Below are positions 1 through 7,721 of a DNA stretch of 26,457 bases, one piece after another. Source of the stretch: Alphaproteobacteria bacterium (lineage in GTDB: Bacteria; Pseudomonadota; Alphaproteobacteria; Rhizobiales; Devosiaceae); the NCBI GenBank assembly GCA_024279575.1, contig JAJRRJ010000100.1, forward strand, positions 1-26,457, written 5' to 3'. A program made the translations under genes and the position numbers. Within the stretch, counting starts at the first letter, position 1; the number at the start of each line of letters is the position of its first letter. The notes beneath the pieces were generated by a model that had not been told where the DNA came from, searched no databases, and worked only from the letters and a program-made list of their open reading frames with translations.

Positions 1-20
1 CGGGGGTGTTCAACAATCAT
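1..20 (-). CDS. malG: malG start, maltose ABC permease (5' end only)
   Basis: On the minus strand an ATG at 20-18 overlaps the malF stop codon (ATGA overlap). It opens a frame reading M-I-V-E-H-P before the window ends. In mal operons malG directly follows malF, usually with such an overlap, and encodes the second inner-membrane permease of the MalFGK2 importer. Only about six codons are visible. The assignment therefore rests on gene order and the translational-coupling overlap, not on sequence similarity. Confidence 0.55.
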
Positions 21-1585
21 CGGGCAACCCCTTTTTTCTGGGCATAGGAGCGCATGGCGCGGAAATTGACGTAAGCAATAACGGCAACAATGATGAAAAT
101 CAGGGTTGAAATGGCCCCGGCCATGCCAAAATTCTGCCCTGAATCTGAAAAACTCATACGATAGGTGAAGGAGCCTAAAATATCAGTCTGCCCGGCGGGC
201 ATTTGTGTGCCCACGATGTCCGGCAAACCCCGTGTGAGCAACAGGATCAGCACGACATTGTTAAAGTTGAAGGCAAAGTTGGCGATTAACAACGGCACAA
301 ACGGGGGGAGGATATGGGGCAGGGTGATGGAGAAAAAAGAGCGAATGGGCCCGGAGCCTTCAAGGGCGGCGGCCTTGTAATGGTCCTGTGGCACCGATTG
401 CAAATAGCCCATGCCCAGCAACATCATATAGGGATAGCCCAGCCATGTGTTGACGATGAGGGTGAGGGTTCTGGTTAAGGTTGCATCGGTGAACCATTGA
501 GGTTTGATGCCAAACAGGGCTTCTAAAATGAGATTGATTTCGCCAAAATTCTGGTTGAACAGTCCCCGAAACACCAGAATGGAAATAAAGGCGGGGACCG
601 CATAGGGCAGAATGAGCATGATGCGATAAAAGCCGCGAAATTTGAGATGGGGCCATTGCAAAATGGAGGCCAGAAGCAGGCCAAGGGTGAAGGTGAAAAC
701 CATTGAAAGGGTGGCAAAAACCACGGTCCAGATGAAAATCTGCACCATGGGTTCGCGGATGCCATCGGAAAACAGGATTTTTTTGAAATTGTCAAACCCC
801 ACATTGACGCGCCAGCCGGGGGAGACGGTTTCTCCCTGATCGGTAACATAAAGCCCCAGACTTTGATCCGCTGTCAGGGACGTCCCCTTAATGGTGTTGA
901 GTAGTGTGCCGTCGGGTTGCAGCTCATAAAGGGGTTGCTGGGCGGCAAAGGCGCGCAAACTGGAGGGTTTGAGCTCGGTGCCGTTTGGTAAAACCAGTGT
1001 TAATTCTGCCAGTGATGCGCGTAAAGCGATAACTTCACGCATACCCAAAATACCGGATTCCGGCAACGGTCTTGCGGACATGGAAAGCCGTTGCGCGGTG
1101 CCATCAAGGGGCGTGTACTCGCTGATCAGCGTATCATTTTCGCCGGGCAGGGCAATCTGATATCCTTGGCCGCTGCTTAGCAACTGAAAGGGGCGTTCGG
1201 TTGATTTGTCTATGGATACTGCACTCAGAAACTGATTGGTTACGCGTTCAAAGCTGAGCAAATTGCGCGCCCCAAAATTGGTGAACCCGATATAGGATGT
1301 GTAAAGCACCGGCAGCACAATAAAAAGGCCAATGGCGGCAATGGCAGGGAAAATAAAACGGATCGTATAGAATTTTTTCTGGCTGAAAATGGTGACAATG
1401 CCCACCATCAGCGCCAGTATCACGACGGCGAACAAAGGCTCGCCTGCCAGATACAGGCCCCACACAATATAAAGCAGGGCCAGGGCAATAAGGCTTAGGG
1501 CACCCCATTTGATTGCGTTTTTGATGGTGAAGGGGTTTGTCTTAAGGGTGCGCGCGGCTGGCGCGTCAAAAGTTGTTGTGCTCAT
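17..1585 (-). CDS. malF: MalF, maltose/maltodextrin ABC transporter permease
   Basis: This 522-residue inner-membrane permease is close to the 514 residues of E. coli MalF. Hydrophobic segments at about 28-65 and 76-100 are followed by a long periplasmic stretch (about 102-275). That stretch corresponds to the MalF P2 domain that contacts MalE. A C-terminal group of membrane spans follows (about 280-510). The EAA loop that docks on MalK is visible around residues 404-424 (AAALEGSGPIRSFFSITLP). The start is ATG at 1585-1583, preceded on the minus strand by a G-run Shine-Dalgarno. It lies 76 bp after malE, with a hairpin in between, and overlaps malG by 4 bp. With MalE, MalG and MalK it would import maltose/maltodextrins. 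The family assignment is firm; substrate range is inferred from MalE similarity and the neighbouring glucosidase. Confidence 0.95.
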   Translation of the reverse strand: MSTTTFDAPAARTLKTNPFTIKNAIKWGALSLIALALLYIVWGLYLAGEPLFAVVILALMVGIVTIFSQKKFYTIRFIFPAIAAIGLFIVLPVLYTSYIGFTNFGARNLLSFERVTNQFLSAVSIDKSTERPFQLLSSGQGYQIALPGENDTLISEYTPLDGTAQRLSMSARPLPESGILGMREVIALRASLAELTLVLPNGTELKPSSLRAFAAQQPLYELQPDGTLLNTIKGTSLTADQSLGLYVTDQGETVSPGWRVNVGFDNFKKILFSDGIREPMVQIFIWTVVFATLSMVFTFTLGLLLASILQWPHLKFRGFYRIMLILPYAVPAFISILVFRGLFNQNFGEINLILEALFGIKPQWFTDATLTRTLTLIVNTWLGYPYMMLLGMGYLQSVPQDHYKAAALEGSGPIRSFFSITLPHILPPFVPLLIANFAFNFNNVVLILLLTRGLPDIVGTQMPAGQTDILGSFTYRMSFSDSGQNFGMAGAISTLIFIIVAVIAYVNFRAMRSYAQKKGVAR

Positions 1586-1611
1586 GTCCCCCCCTTTTTT
1601 TCAGTAACTTC

Positions 1612-1638
1612 AGAGCCGGGGCAAAATGCTCCGGCTCT
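1612..1638 (-). terminator. malE-malF intercistronic hairpin (no U-tract)
   Basis: An 11-bp stem with one G-U pair (AGAGCCGGGGC / GCTCCGGCTCT) closes a 5-nt loop between the malE stop and the malF start. On the minus strand it is followed by GAAGTTACTG, not by a T-run. It therefore looks like a 3' stabiliser or a partial attenuator rather than a full intrinsic terminator. The position matches the hairpin/REP elements that keep malE mRNA in excess over malFG in enteric bacteria. That functional parallel is inference. Confidence 0.6.
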
Positions 1639-1661
1639 TGTATTTGTCAGGTTATGAGTAT

Positions 1662-2837
1662 TTACTCAGCAAGGATACGTTCAGCGGCATCATTCAATGC
1701 ATCTTCAACGGACTGCTGCCCGCCAGTGATGTTTTGCAGGGCTGGTCCCATAGCGCCCCAGAACTTACCCATTGCTGGGGTGGAGGGCATTGGAATGCCG
1801 TTTTGAGCGTTGGCCAGCGTTGCGGCAACATTTGCGTTGTCGGCCAGAGTTGCAGCAAAGCTCTTGTCAGCCACGGCACCAAGGGGCACATCGTCGTTGA
1901 TCATTTTCAGACCTTCATCAGAAAGCAGATAGCCTTCAATAAACTCTTTGGCCAGATCAGCATTGGGGGAAGCGGCGTTGATGGTTGCGCCGAGTACGCC
2001 CACAAAGGCTTTAGAGGGTGCGCCATTGATGGAAGGGATAGGGGCAACGCCAAAGTTAATGCCGCTTTCTTCCAGATTTGACCACGCCCATGGGCCGTTG
2101 ATGACCATGGCAATTTCGCCTTTGTTGATGGCGGCGTCCATGACGCCATAATCAACGCCGGCGGGCATAATACCATCGTCAATCAGGGATTTGATCATGG
2201 CGGCACCAGCAATGGCACCAGCATTGTTCACGCCTGTATCTTCGTCATTATAGGAGCCGTCAACTTTTTGAAAAGCGTAACCGCCATTTGCCATGAGCAA
2301 AGGCATTGAGAAATAGGTGTTGTTATAATCCCACATGATGGCACCAACGCCTTCGGGCAGTTCGATGGAACCCATTTCTTCAAATGTTGTTGGAGGAGTT
2401 GCTACCAGGTCTTTATTGTAGATTAAAGCAACGGCTTCAACAGATATGGGGTAGCCCCATGTTTTTCCGTCAAATTCCATTGAATCCCATGCGAAATCAA
2501 AAATGGCGTCGCGGGTTTCAGCGGAAGGGTCAACCGGAGCGATCAGACCGCCAGCGGCCCATTCGCCAAAACGATCGTGGGCCCAGATAAAGATATCGGG
2601 ACCATCGCCTGCGGCGGCGGACTGCTGGAATTTATCGGTGACGGCTTCGGGATGCTCGACCACAACTTCAATGCCAAGTTCTTCAGTGAATTTGTCACCA
2701 AGGGCCTGGAGGCCGTTATATCCCTTGTCGCCATTGATCCAGACCAGAAGCTTTCCCTCTTCAAGGGCTGAGGCAAATGATGTGGAGGCGAGCAGAATTG
2801 CAAGTGTTCCTGCAATTATTTTTGTTGTTTTCTTCAT
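1662..2837 (-). CDS. malE: MalE, periplasmic maltose/maltodextrin-binding protein
   Basis: This 391-residue exported protein has a Sec signal peptide (MKKTTKIIAGTLAILLASTSFASA, cleavage near 24). The mature start, EEGKLLVWINGDKGYNGL, closely matches E. coli maltose-binding protein. Further matches include PDIFIWAHDRFGEWA, INGPWAWSN, FVGVLGATINAASPN and the C-terminal stretch around GKFWGA. Maltodextrin-stacking aromatic positions typical of MBP are retained in these blocks. The start ATG at 2837 has a strong AAGGAG Shine-Dalgarno and lies 26 bp after the glucosidase gene. It delivers maltose/maltodextrin to MalFGK2. The enteric-type MBP architecture makes maltodextrin a much better guess than trehalose or a general alpha-glucoside. 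Confidence 0.97.
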   Translation of the reverse strand: MKKTTKIIAGTLAILLASTSFASALEEGKLLVWINGDKGYNGLQALGDKFTEELGIEVVVEHPEAVTDKFQQSAAAGDGPDIFIWAHDRFGEWAAGGLIAPVDPSAETRDAIFDFAWDSMEFDGKTWGYPISVEAVALIYNKDLVATPPTTFEEMGSIELPEGVGAIMWDYNNTYFSMPLLMANGGYAFQKVDGSYNDEDTGVNNAGAIAGAAMIKSLIDDGIMPAGVDYGVMDAAINKGEIAMVINGPWAWSNLEESGINFGVAPIPSINGAPSKAFVGVLGATINAASPNADLAKEFIEGYLLSDEGLKMINDDVPLGAVADKSFAATLADNANVAATLANAQNGIPMPSTPAMGKFWGAMGPALQNITGGQQSVEDALNDAAERILAE

Positions 2838-2863
2838 GTCCTTCTCCTTTGGACTGCCTTAAA

Positions 2864-4558
2864 TCAGGCGGGTTGGAGCTGAGTTTTAGGCTTAAACTCA
2901 ACATTGGGTAATTTTATGGAATTTGATGAGCCGGTTTGGGGTAGGTCAAAAACAGCAAAGCCGTTTGCTTCAAGGTGCAATTTTTCGCATCCTGAATGGG
3001 CGCAGGTACTGCTGGCGGCCTGACTTAAGGGGGATAGATTCAGAGTTTTTATGTCGTCGACCACTACTTTTATGCGCGTGCTGGAAAGATTGAAAATGCA
3101 CAGCTGGGCGCTTTCATCGGTGGTGCGGGTGAAGGCCAGAACCGGTTCGGGTGTGTCAATAAACTGAATGTCGCCGCTCACCAATGCGGGACGGGACTTT
3201 CTGAAGGCCAGAATACTTTTATAAAATAACAGGGTTGAGGTATCATCATCAAGCTGGGACTGCACGCTTAGCAATGTGTGTGGGGGTTTGATCGGCAGCC
3301 ATGGGGTGCCGGTGGTAAAGCCGTTGGGGGCATTGCCTGCCTCCCATGGCATGGGGGTGCGGCACCCGTCCCGCCCCTTATATTCGGGCCAAAAACGGAT
3401 GCCGGGAGGATCGGTTAGTTCGTCAAATGAAATGTCAGTTTCAGGCAGGCCAAGTTCCTCCCCCTGATAAAGACAAATGCTGCCTTTTAAGGTTGCCAGC
3501 AAAGCGATGGTCTGACGGGCAAGGGCTTTTTGGGAAGTGGCATGTTCTGCCCAGCGGGTAACATGGCGGGGGACGTCGTGGTTGGAAAAGCTCCAGCAGG
3601 GCCAGCCATCGGGCGCGCCTTGTTCAAACTGTTCGATTTTTGAGCGAAAATGGGCGGCGGAAAATTGGGGGCCAAGCAGATCAAAGGAATAGGCCATATG
3701 CAGTTTGTCATTGTCTTTGGTATAGTCCGACATGATTTTAACCGCATCCAGGCTTTCGCCCACTTCGCCAACGCTGGTTATGGCGTCAAACTCATTGAGC
3801 AAGTTGCGAATGCGTTTGAGAAATTCAATGTTTTGTGGCTGGTTTTTCGAATATTTCTGAACCTGCATTTCATAAGGGTTGATCGCTGGTTCGTTATTTT
3901 TATCGTTAAGTGCAGGGTTGGAACGCAATTGCTGATCGTGAAAATAGAAATTCACCGTATCCAGCCGAAAACCATCAACCCCGCGATCAAGCCAAAAGCG
4001 CAACACGTCCAGCATGGCGTTTTGTACATCGGGATTGTGAAAATTCAGGTCCGGCTGGGAGGTGAGGAAATTGTGTAAGTAGTATTGACGGCGTGAAGAG
4101 CTCCATTCCCATGCGGAGCCGCCAAAGACAGATAACCAGTTATTGGGAGGGGTGCCGTCTGCCTGCGGATCGGCCCAGACATACCAGTCAGAATAGGGGG
4201 TGTCAGTTGAGGATTTGCTTTGGCTGAACCAGTGATGTTGGTCTGAAGTGTGGCTGATAACCTGATCAATAATGACCTTTAAGCCCAGTTTGTGGGCATG
4301 CTCTACAATGCGATCAAAGTCATTCAATGTGCCAAAAAGCGGGTCAACATCTTTATAGTTGGAAACATCATAGCCCATATCAGCCATAGGGGAGGTAAAG
4401 AAGGGGGAGAGCCATATGGCATCGGCACCAAGATCTGCCACATGTTCAATGCGCGCCAGTATGCCGGGCAGATCGCCTACGCCATCCCCGTTTGAATCCT
4501 GAAACGAGCGCGGGTAAATCTGATAGATAACGCAGCCGCGCCACCAGTCACTGGTCAT
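2864..4558 (-). CDS. aglA: GH13 alpha-glucosidase / oligo-1,6-glucosidase
   Basis: This 564-residue cytoplasmic glycoside hydrolase family 13 enzyme has no signal peptide. Its N-terminus DWWRGCVIYQIYPRSFQDSN is the typical alpha-glucosidase opening, with a DSNGDGVGD calcium-loop-like motif at 21-29. Catalytic residues visible are the nucleophile Asp200 in GFRLDTVN, the acid/base Glu265 in VGEVGE and Asp328 in FSNHD. A C-terminal beta domain follows. It would hydrolyse imported maltose and maltodextrins to glucose from the non-reducing end. It is the first gene of the leftward mal operon. Its ATG at 4558 follows a GGGAG Shine-Dalgarno and lies downstream of the regulator-controlled promoter. 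The alpha-1,4 versus alpha-1,6 preference cannot be settled by eye. The symbol aglA is by analogy with rhizobial genes. Confidence 0.92.
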   Translation of the reverse strand: MTSDWWRGCVIYQIYPRSFQDSNGDGVGDLPGILARIEHVADLGADAIWLSPFFTSPMADMGYDVSNYKDVDPLFGTLNDFDRIVEHAHKLGLKVIIDQVISHTSDQHHWFSQSKSSTDTPYSDWYVWADPQADGTPPNNWLSVFGGSAWEWSSSRRQYYLHNFLTSQPDLNFHNPDVQNAMLDVLRFWLDRGVDGFRLDTVNFYFHDQQLRSNPALNDKNNEPAINPYEMQVQKYSKNQPQNIEFLKRIRNLLNEFDAITSVGEVGESLDAVKIMSDYTKDNDKLHMAYSFDLLGPQFSAAHFRSKIEQFEQGAPDGWPCWSFSNHDVPRHVTRWAEHATSQKALARQTIALLATLKGSICLYQGEELGLPETDISFDELTDPPGIRFWPEYKGRDGCRTPMPWEAGNAPNGFTTGTPWLPIKPPHTLLSVQSQLDDDTSTLLFYKSILAFRKSRPALVSGDIQFIDTPEPVLAFTRTTDESAQLCIFNLSSTRIKVVVDDIKTLNLSPLSQAASSTCAHSGCEKLHLEANGFAVFDLPQTGSSNSIKLPNVEFKPKTQLQPA

Positions 4559-4637
4559 GTTTTTCTCCCGTTCGCGGGATGTAATTTTGTCTGGTTTGTA
4601 TGCCTGATGAAAAATCCAACATAGAAATCAGCAATTA

Positions 4638-4653
4638 CTTAAACCGCTTTAAG
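4638..4653. promoter_or_regulatory. LacI-family operator 1 (glucosidase-malEFG side)
   Basis: CTTAAACCGCTTTAAG is a 16-bp near-perfect palindrome (CTTAAA-N-CG-N-TTTAAG) with the central CpG typical of LacI/GalR-family operators. It sits just downstream of the predicted minus-strand -10 box, where bound repressor would block the mal operon. Its location between the regulator and its likely target supports binding by the adjacent regulator. Confidence 0.7.
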
Positions 4654-4713
4654 TTTTGAATTACCTGCAAAACAGTGTATTTGTCAATTGTAATCTTTAG
4701 AATTTTGTGTATT

Positions 4714-4729
4714 CTTAAAGCGTTTTGAA
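4714..4729. promoter_or_regulatory. LacI-family operator 2 (regulator-malK side)
   Basis: CTTAAAGCGTTTTGAA keeps the left half-site CTTAAA and the central CG of operator 1, with a degenerate right half. It ends 18 bp before the TTG start of the regulator, which suggests autoregulation. The centres of the two sites are 76 bp apart, about seven helical turns, which would permit looping between them. Confidence 0.6.
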
Positions 4730-4747
4730 AATATTTTTGGGGCGACC

Positions 4748-5794
4748 TTGACCAAACTGAAAGACATAGCGGCTCATTTGGGAATTTCACCGGCAACGGT
4801 TTCGCGGGCCTTGAATGGTTTTCCTGAAGTTGGTGCGAAAACCCGGGCCCGGGTTCTAGCAGCATCAAAGGAGTTTAATTATGCGCCAAATACCAATGCC
4901 AAGCGGTTGGCGACGGGGAAGTCGGGTGCGGTGGGAATGGTGTTTGGGTCGTCGCGCAATCTTTTAATGGATCCGCATTTTCTGGATTTTCTGGCTGGAC
5001 TTAGTCTGGTTTTGTCCGATCGGGAAATTGATCTGGTGATCCGGGTGGCCTCGCCAGGTAAACAACTCGAGCAATATTCGCGCCTGATGGGAAATGGTTC
5101 GGTTGACGGGATGATCGTGAGTGCGCCGTTGGTTGATGATACCCGTATCAAAGCTTTGCTGGCGGCGGATTTTCCATTTGTGGTGCATGGGCGAACGCAT
5201 GATGATGTGCCCTATGCCTATTATGATATCGACAATGATGGGGCCATAACGGACGGCGTAAATCTGCTTACCCAGCTGGGGCATCGCCGTGTGGCGTTTC
5301 TTAACGGACCACAGGACATGGTATTTGCTCAGCAAAGAATGCGGGCGTTTGAGCGAGAAATGGGAAAACGCGGCAATCCGGTTCCAGCAGCATTTGTCTG
5401 CCATGATGAAATGGGGGAGAAATTGGGGTATACACGGGCGGCGCAGATGCTTGATCAGTCAAAAACTGCGCGACCAACAGCCTTTATCTGTTCATCTATT
5501 TTACAGGCATTAGGGGTGATGCGGGCAACCAGCGAACGTGGGCTTGTGGTAGGCAAAGATATTTCAATCGTTGCCCATGACGATAACCTGCCCCAATTTC
5601 ATTCGGAAAATTTTGCTGTTCCGTTGACAGTTACGCGCGCGCCAATTCGTGATGCCGCCAACCAGTTGGGGCGGATGATTGGAGCGCTGGTGGATGGGGG
5701 GAACCCCAAAACCATGCAGCATACGGAAAAAACAGATTTGATTATGCGCGCATCGACTGCAAGCGTACCCGAAGGGGATAAGGCATCATGGTAG
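4748..5794 (+). CDS. LacI/GalR-family repressor of the mal locus
   Basis: This 348-residue transcription regulator has an N-terminal helix-turn-helix at about residues 3-24 (LKDIAAHLGISPATVSRALN). A hinge follows around 45-60, then a periplasmic-binding-protein-like effector domain to the C-terminus. The TTG start at 4748 puts the HTH at the usual distance from the N-terminus and has a GGGG ribosome-binding stretch upstream. No ATG fits. The stop overlaps the malK start by 7 bp (ATGGTAG), implying translational coupling. Position and the two operator-like palindromes indicate that it represses both its own transcript and the divergent glucosidase-malEFG operon, with release by maltose or a related sugar. 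The effector is inferred. This differs from the enteric MalT activator scheme. Confidence 0.93.
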   Translation: MTKLKDIAAHLGISPATVSRALNGFPEVGAKTRARVLAASKEFNYAPNTNAKRLATGKSGAVGMVFGSSRNLLMDPHFLDFLAGLSLVLSDREIDLVIRVASPGKQLEQYSRLMGNGSVDGMIVSAPLVDDTRIKALLAADFPFVVHGRTHDDVPYAYYDIDNDGAITDGVNLLTQLGHRRVAFLNGPQDMVFAQQRMRAFEREMGKRGNPVPAAFVCHDEMGEKLGYTRAAQMLDQSKTARPTAFICSSILQALGVMRATSERGLVVGKDISIVAHDDNLPQFHSENFAVPLTVTRAPIRDAANQLGRMIGALVDGGNPKTMQHTEKTDLIMRASTASVPEGDKASW

Positions 5795-6906
5795 AGAAAA
5801 TCCCAAAGCAACCGCGTGCCTCAAAAGCATTGGACATTGTGGGACTGAAAAAGAGTTTTGGCAGTGTTGAAATACTCAAATCCATTGACGTCAATATGGA
5901 TAAGGGGGACTTTTTGGTGTTAGTGGGCCCTTCAGGGTGTGGTAAATCCACTTTGCTTAATTGCATTGCGGGCCTTGAAGAGGTGAGCGGGGGAGAAATT
6001 TCAATCGGGGGGCGCAATGTCACCCAATCGCCCCCCCGGGAGCGAAATATTGCTATGGTTTTTCAGTCCTATGCGCTTTATCCCAGCATGAGCGTGGCGC
6101 AAAATATCGCCTTTGGCATGAAGGTGCGCAAAGTGCCCAAAGAGCAAAGTGAGGCCAAAACTGCGCAGGTGGCCAAAATCCTGCAAATTGAACCTTTGCT
6201 TGATCGTAAGCCGGGGCAATTGTCGGGCGGGCAACGCCAAAGGGGTGCTATGGGCCGGGCGCTGGTGCGGGACCCCGAGCTGTTTTTATTCGATGAGCCA
6301 TTATCAAATCTGGATGCAAAATTGCGGGTGGAAATGCGTGGTGAAATCCGCTCGCTTCATCAACGCCTGGGGGCTTCGATTGTTTATGTTACCCATGATC
6401 AGGTTGAGGCAATGACGCTGGGTACGCATATTGTGGTGCTCAGGGACGGGGAAATTCAGCAAAATGGCACCCCGGACGAAATTTATAATCATCCGGCTAA
6501 TCTTTTTGTTGCAGACTTTATGGGATCGCCACCAATGAATTTAATTGGTGCGCAGGTTCGGGTTGGAAAAAACAGCATGGACCTGGATTTTGGCGATGGA
6601 GTTTCTTTGATGCAGAAGCCTGTGCCCGCGGGCTTGAGGGCACTGGATGGCAAAAGGGTAATTGTGGGTATTCGTCCTGAAACTCTGATGTTGCAAAAAC
6701 CTGGAACAGGCGACCTGAATCTTGTTGTCAGTAATTTGGAAAATACGGGCTCTGATGTCTATGTGACCCTTGACCTTGGAGGAAATAAATTTTTGGCCCG
6801 GCTTGGGGGGCGGCAAAAAATAAAACCGGGTGACAGGCTGGCATTGAAAATTCAGGGAAATAGTGTGTGTTATTTCGACCCCGAAACCGAACAGGCAATC
6901 GGGTGA
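5788..6906 (+). CDS. malK: MalK-type sugar ABC transporter ATPase
   Basis: This 372-residue cytoplasmic ATPase is the length of E. coli MalK (371). The nucleotide-binding domain shows Walker A GPSGCGKST (47-55), Q-loop Gln93, signature LSGGQ (145-149), Walker B LFLFDEP (165-171) and the H-loop His203. A C-terminal TOBE-type regulatory region follows (about 240-372). After the signature, the residue that is usually Val or Ala (QRVAMGRA) is Gly here (QRGAMGRA), a mild departure. The gene overlaps the repressor by 7 bp. It would energise MalFG encoded on the opposite strand, so the transporter is split across the divergent promoter. The same protein could serve other sugar permeases. Confidence 0.94.
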   Translation: MVEKIPKQPRASKALDIVGLKKSFGSVEILKSIDVNMDKGDFLVLVGPSGCGKSTLLNCIAGLEEVSGGEISIGGRNVTQSPPRERNIAMVFQSYALYPSMSVAQNIAFGMKVRKVPKEQSEAKTAQVAKILQIEPLLDRKPGQLSGGQRQRGAMGRALVRDPELFLFDEPLSNLDAKLRVEMRGEIRSLHQRLGASIVYVTHDQVEAMTLGTHIVVLRDGEIQQNGTPDEIYNHPANLFVADFMGSPPMNLIGAQVRVGKNSMDLDFGDGVSLMQKPVPAGLRALDGKRVIVGIRPETLMLQKPGTGDLNLVVSNLENTGSDVYVTLDLGGNKFLARLGGRQKIKPGDRLALKIQGNSVCYFDPETEQAIG

Positions 6907-6971
6907 TAAAAATGGTGTGTATTATTGTCAATCCAATGCAAAAACCCCCTTCCATCTGGGATAAATCTTAA

Positions 6972-6986
6972 TTAGAACAGTTCTAA
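6972..6986. promoter_or_regulatory. perfect palindrome, Irr/ICE-box-like, upstream of peroxiredoxin
   Basis: TTAGAAC-A-GTTCTAA is a perfect 7-bp inverted repeat around one base, 40 bp before the peroxiredoxin start. Read as TTAGAA-N3-TTCTAA it resembles the ICE/Irr box of Rhizobiales and Rhodobacterales as I recall it (TTTAGAA-N3-TTCTAAA). It could equally be the site of another dimeric regulator. The palindrome is directly visible; the regulator is inference. Confidence 0.55.
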
Positions 6987-7013
6987 GTTCACTGGTGAGC
7001 ATTTCATAACATT

Positions 7014-7019
7014 TAGGAG
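7014..7019 (+). promoter_or_regulatory. ribosome binding site deciding the peroxiredoxin start
   Basis: TAGGAG lies 7 bases before ATG 7027 and only 4 bases before the adjacent in-frame TTG 7024. This spacing favours ATG 7027 as the start. Confidence 0.7.
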
Positions 7020-7026
7020 ACTATTG

Positions 7027-7548
7027 ATGATTGGACGTAAAGTTCCGGCGGTTACATTTCACACACGTGTGCGCGATGAGAGCATTGGCGGAGATAATCC
7101 GTTTCGCTGGGAAGATAAAACAAGCGATGATTTTTTTGCCGGAAAACGGGTTGTGTTATTTTCGCTGCCGGGGGCATTTACGCCAACCTGCTCAACATTC
7201 CAATTGCCGGATTTTGAAAAAATGGCCGGGGAATTTGCTGCCAAAGGCATTGATGAAATTTACTGTATTTCTGTGAATGATACATTTGTAATGAATGCTT
7301 GGGGCAAGGCGCAGCGCCTGAAAAATGTTAAACTTATTCCCGATGGTTCCGGCGAATTCACCCGTAAAATGGGTATGCTGGTAGCCAAGGATAATCTTGG
7401 ATTTGGGATGCGTTCATGGCGCTACGGTGCCATCGTTAATGACGGCATTGTTGAAAAGTGGTTTGAAGAAGATGGTTTTTGCGACAATGCGGGGGAAGAT
7501 CCCTATGGTAATTCCTCGCCTCAAAATATGTTGAAAAACCTAGGCTAA
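7027..7548 (+). CDS. Prx5-type peroxiredoxin
   Basis: This 173-residue thioredoxin-fold peroxidase is of the Prx5 (AhpC/TSA-redoxin) subfamily. The active-site motif PGAFTPTC (48-55) carries the peroxidatic Cys55. Subfamily marks CISVNDTFVMNAWG (80-93) and the late block DPYGNSSPQNML near the C-terminus are present. Other cysteines are Cys80 and Cys152; which one resolves Cys55 is not clear. It reduces hydrogen peroxide or organic hydroperoxides in the cytoplasm using thiol reductants. The gene stands alone, with a palindromic operator-like site upstream and a strong terminator downstream. It is therefore a single-gene transcription unit unrelated to the sugar and peptide operons around it. 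Confidence 0.93.
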   Translation: MIGRKVPAVTFHTRVRDESIGGDNPFRWEDKTSDDFFAGKRVVLFSLPGAFTPTCSTFQLPDFEKMAGEFAAKGIDEIYCISVNDTFVMNAWGKAQRLKNVKLIPDGSGEFTRKMGMLVAKDNLGFGMRSWRYGAIVNDGIVEKWFEEDGFCDNAGEDPYGNSSPQNMLKNLG

Positions 7549-7578
7549 GTCGGACTTTTGACCATTGTTAGATTTGTG

Positions 7579-7619
7579 ATGCCGCGCAGGAATAATGGTT
7601 CCGGCGCGGCATTGTTTTT
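7579..7619 (+). terminator. intrinsic terminator after peroxiredoxin
   Basis: ATGCCGCGC (7579-7587) pairs with GCGCGGCAT (7604-7612). After one mismatch the stem continues with GGAA/TTCC around a 6-nt loop. A T-rich TGTTTTT (7613-7619) follows. This is a textbook rho-independent terminator and separates the peroxiredoxin from the M20/peptide-transport operon. Confidence 0.9.
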
Positions 7620-7721
7620 GGCGTTGGGGTAAAGGGGCAAATTCGGGGCGCAATTTGTATTGACTTGTCTGACCAGCAGGCACACTCTGGTACATAATTG
7701 GTATGAGTTTTTGGATGGTGA
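7620..7721 (+). promoter_or_regulatory. probable promoter region of the peptide-transport operon
   Basis: The stretch lies between a strong terminator and the first gene of the long rightward operon, so it must hold that operon's promoter. A TTGACT (7660-7665) and an extended -10-like TGGTACATAAT (7688-7698) are visible. Their spacing is too long for a standard sigma-70 pair, so exact boxes are not assigned. No clear operator was recognised. Confidence 0.35.

Larger units (their letters stand above)
4559..4747. promoter_or_regulatory. divergent mal promoter region
   Basis: This 189-bp AT-rich intergenic region separates the leftward glucosidase-malEFG operon from the rightward regulator-malK pair. 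On the minus strand a consensus -35 TTGACA lies at 4687-4682. It is followed after 18 bp by a weak -10-like TAATTC (4663-4658). The first operator lies immediately downstream, at the expected transcription start. On the plus strand a -10-like TATTCT at 4710-4715 is overlapped by the second operator. Promoter calls are by eye; the operator symmetry is the stronger signal. Confidence 0.5.

Noticed and set aside
7024..7026. TTG as peroxiredoxin start
   Set aside because: The adjacent ATG at 7027 is better spaced from TAGGAG.
7660..7698. Standard sigma-70 promoter TTGACT...CATAAT
   Set aside because: The spacer would be about 27 bp, far beyond the usual 16-18; only the general promoter region is reported.
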